Notes under the pieces: generated by a model
Told to the model about the DNA's origin: nothing
What the model saw: the letters and a program-made list of their open reading frames with translations, nothing else
Database searches by the model: none
Program-made: the position numbers and the translations under genes
From: Devosia geojensis
Lineage (GTDB): Bacteria > Pseudomonadota > Alphaproteobacteria > Rhizobiales > Devosiaceae
Assembly: GCF_000969415.1 (NCBI RefSeq)
Contig: NZ_JZEX01000055.1
Span: forward strand, 1-32,686
Direction of reading: 5' to 3'
Length of the DNA stretch: 32,686 bases
In this document: piece by piece, positions 31,313 to 32,686 of the stretch
Layout of the letters: every line of letters starts with the position of its first letter
Position numbering within the stretch: position 1 is the stretch's first letter

Positions 31313-32254
31313 CTACGGCAGCCGGGCCAGCCGCTCGGTCAGCAGGGCGTAGAACCCGTCGGCGTCGGCCGAGCGCAGGAAGTTGACGTTCCTCGGGCGG
31401 TCGGTGACGTGCCAGTAGTCGGCGACGGTCATGCCGACGGTCAATTCGCTCGCGGTCTCGATGGCGACGTTGCACTGGCGGCCCTTGAAGAGCTCGGGCC
31501 GCAGCAGCCAGGCGATGACGGTCGGGTCGTGGAGCGGCGCGCCGTCGGAGCCGTATTTGGCGAGGTCGAAGCGTTCGGAAAAGGCGAGCATCTGCGCGAC
31601 GGCCTCGCCGCTGCGGTTGCCGATTGCGGCAATGGCGGCAAGGCGTTCCCTGGTCGTCAGCACCTGGTGGGTGACGTCGAGCGGCAGCATGGTGATCGGC
31701 GCACCGCAGCGCAGGACGATGTCGGCCGCTTCCGGGTCGACATAGATGTTGAACTCGGCCGTCGGCGTGATGTTGCCGACCTCGAAATAAGCCCCACCCA
31801 TCATGACGATCTCGGCGATGCGGGGGGCGATGCGCGGCTCCTTGACGAGCGCCATGGCGATGTTGGTCAGGGGGCCGAGCGTGCAGAGGGTGATGGCGCC
31901 GGGCTCGGCCGCCATCAGGGTTTCGACGATGAAATCGACGCCGTGCTGCGGCTGGAGGGCGATCTTCGGGGCGGGCAGGTCCGGGCCGTCGAGGCCGGTC
32001 TGGCCGTGGACGTGCTCGGCGGTGACGAGGGTGCGCCGCATCGGCCGGGCGCAGCCGGCGTGAACGGGCACATCGGTGCGGCCGGAAAGCTCGACCACCT
32101 TGAGGGCGTTGCCGGCGTTGCGCTCGAGCCCGACATTGCCGGCGACGGCGACGATGCTCAGCACCTCGAGCTCCTGCGGCGAGGCGAGGGCGAGAAGGAT
32201 GGCGACGGCGTCGTCCTGGCCGGGATCGGTATCGATGATGATCTTGCGGGGCAT
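31313..32254 (-). CDS. Inosine-uridine preferring nucleoside hydrolase
   Basis: A 313-residue enzyme of the IunH/Rih family, which cleaves the N-glycosidic bond of nucleosides to a free base and ribose. The N-terminal calcium-binding DTDPGQDDA lies at about 8-16 (Asp8, Asp10, Asp14, Asp15); VAGNVGLERNAGNAL carries the conserved asparagines, TLCTLGPLTNIAMAL and IVMMGGAYFEVGNITPTAEFNIYVDPEAADIVL the substrate region, and HDPTVIAWLL near 240-250 the late calcium aspartate and histidine. Family type (RihA, RihB, RihC) cannot be decided. ATG 32254 has AGGA 7 bases upstream; longer open frames to 32569 are shadows. It is followed by the 36-bp inverted repeat. Confidence 0.92.
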   Translation of the reverse strand: MPRKIIIDTDPGQDDAVAILLALASPQELEVLSIVAVAGNVGLERNAGNALKVVELSGRTDVPVHAGCARPMRRTLVTAEHVHGQTGLDGPDLPAPKIALQPQHGVDFIVETLMAAEPGAITLCTLGPLTNIAMALVKEPRIAPRIAEIVMMGGAYFEVGNITPTAEFNIYVDPEAADIVLRCGAPITMLPLDVTHQVLTTRERLAAIAAIGNRSGEAVAQMLAFSERFDLAKYGSDGAPLHDPTVIAWLLRPELFKGRQCNVAIETASELTVGMTVADYWHVTDRPRNVNFLRSADADGFYALLTERLARLP

Positions 32255-32372
32255 GGCGGATCCTGCGATTCGATGGCGGGCGGACAGTAGCGTCCGAAGC
32301 GGAGGCGGGCCAGCGGGCGTGCACGGAAACCCCGCCCGGCCATGGTGGCCTCGCGGTTGCTCCAGTGACGCG

Positions 32373-32431
32373 GCATGCGGCGGCGATTGCCTCATGCAAA
32401 TTTTAGAACGGAGGCTTTCGCCGCCGCATGC
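32373..32431. repeat. 14-bp perfect inverted repeat upstream of nucleoside hydrolase gene
   Basis: GCATGCGGCGGCGA at 32373-32386 and TCGCCGCCGCATGC at 32418-32431 are exact reverse complements with a 31-base AT-richer loop. It may be a transcript-end structure from the right-hand neighbour or an intergenic repeat. Confidence 0.6.
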
Positions 32432-32559
32432 GGTGGGTTTTCCGATCCATGGGGACGCGTTTGTCTTCGAGCGATGTATCCCCCGGCTCCGGATCGGAGC
32501 ACGGGACACCTCGCCCGGCGTCAAGACCGCCCTACGGGCCCAGGGCCGGACGACTCCAG

Positions 32560-32646
32560 CCCCTCCCACCTGCCCTTACCACAGACCGTTCGTCGCGACC
32601 TCGCGTTCTCGTGGCGGGTGAGAGGAGTATGGGGCAGGTGGAGGGG
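32560..32646. repeat. Imperfect inverted repeat at the right edge
   Basis: A C-rich arm at 32560-32575 pairs with a G-rich arm near 32631-32646 (GGGCAGGTGGAGGGG) with one bulged base, around a 55-base middle. In style it matches the repeat at 31164-31278. Confidence 0.5.
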
Positions 32647-32686
32647 GGCGGGGATAAGTTTCTGGTTCAGTTGCAACATCAAGGGG

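Larger units (their letters stand above)
32255..32686. other. Gene-free right end of the window with palindromic repeats
   Basis: About 430 bases without a convincing gene. A perfect 14-bp inverted repeat (GCATGCGGCGGCGA at 32373-32386 and its complement at 32418-32431) lies about 120 bases upstream of the nucleoside hydrolase start, and a second mirrored element pairs 32560-32575 (C-rich, CCCACCTGCCC) with about 32631-32646 (GGGCAGGTGG and on). The promoter of the nucleoside hydrolase must lie here but no boxes are clear. Confidence 0.45.

Noticed and set aside
31089..32399. Upstream extension of the LysE frame into one 640-residue protein
   Set aside because: The extension runs through the inverted repeat and across the nucleoside hydrolase gene in a different frame; LysE begins naturally at 31088 with its first helix.
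1..32686. CRISPR array, prophage, toxin-antitoxin pair or restriction system
   Set aside because: No series of evenly spaced direct repeats and no proteins of these classes were found on either strand.

Overview
The window is about 32.7 kb of GC-rich DNA, dense with genes and without phage or CRISPR features. It looks like the chromosome of an alphaproteobacterium of the order Hyphomicrobiales (rhizobia/Devosia-like). The evidence is a succinoglycan-type exo gene set, a Usg-family protein, typical alphaproteobacterial palindromic intergenic repeats, and an Ile2-type tRNA-CAT. Genus-level assignment is not possible from sequence reading alone.

Left edge (1-560): the last 41 codons of an IS5-type transposase, a strong palindrome, then a usg gene.

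Exopolysaccharide region (about 790-18250): a split exo cluster in four blocks. The plus block holds exoF (outer-membrane export), exoK (secreted GH16 glycanase) and exoV (pyruvyl transferase). The minus block, read from 10990 down to 4149, holds a 62-residue membrane protein, exoY (priming transferase), a 121-residue coiled-coil protein of unknown function, an exoO-like glycosyltransferase, an exoQ polymerase, a second family-2 glycosyltransferase and a Wzx-type flippase. A lone plus-strand exoN (UTP-glucose-1-phosphate uridylyltransferase) follows. The last minus block is exoL-exoA-exoM-exoP, sharing a bidirectional terminator with exoN. Together this is a Wzx/Wzy-dependent route: ExoN supplies UDP-glucose, ExoY loads the first sugar on undecaprenyl phosphate, ExoA/L/M/O and one more enzyme extend it, ExoV adds pyruvate, the flippase moves it, ExoQ polymerises, ExoP and ExoF export, and ExoK trims. 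No succinyl- or acetyltransferase is present here, and one glucosyltransferase fewer than in Sinorhizobium succinoglycan is seen.

Sugar-acid region (18650-27590): a divergent regulon. Minus: two Gfo/Idh/MocA oxidoreductases and a FadR-type GntR regulator. Plus: a complete sugar ABC importer (binding protein, two permeases, ATPase) and uxuA (mannonate dehydratase). Two matching palindromes of the form TGGTNNNACCA lie in the shared promoter region and are probably the GntR operators. Import and catabolism of a uronate-derived sugar through D-mannonate is the likely role; other steps of that pathway are not in the window.

Right part (27640-32686): a membrane-anchored DJ-1/PfpI-domain protein, a tRNA-Ile2(CAT), a phosphomannomutase, a LysE-family exporter and a nucleoside hydrolase, with GC-rich palindromic repeats between and after the last two.
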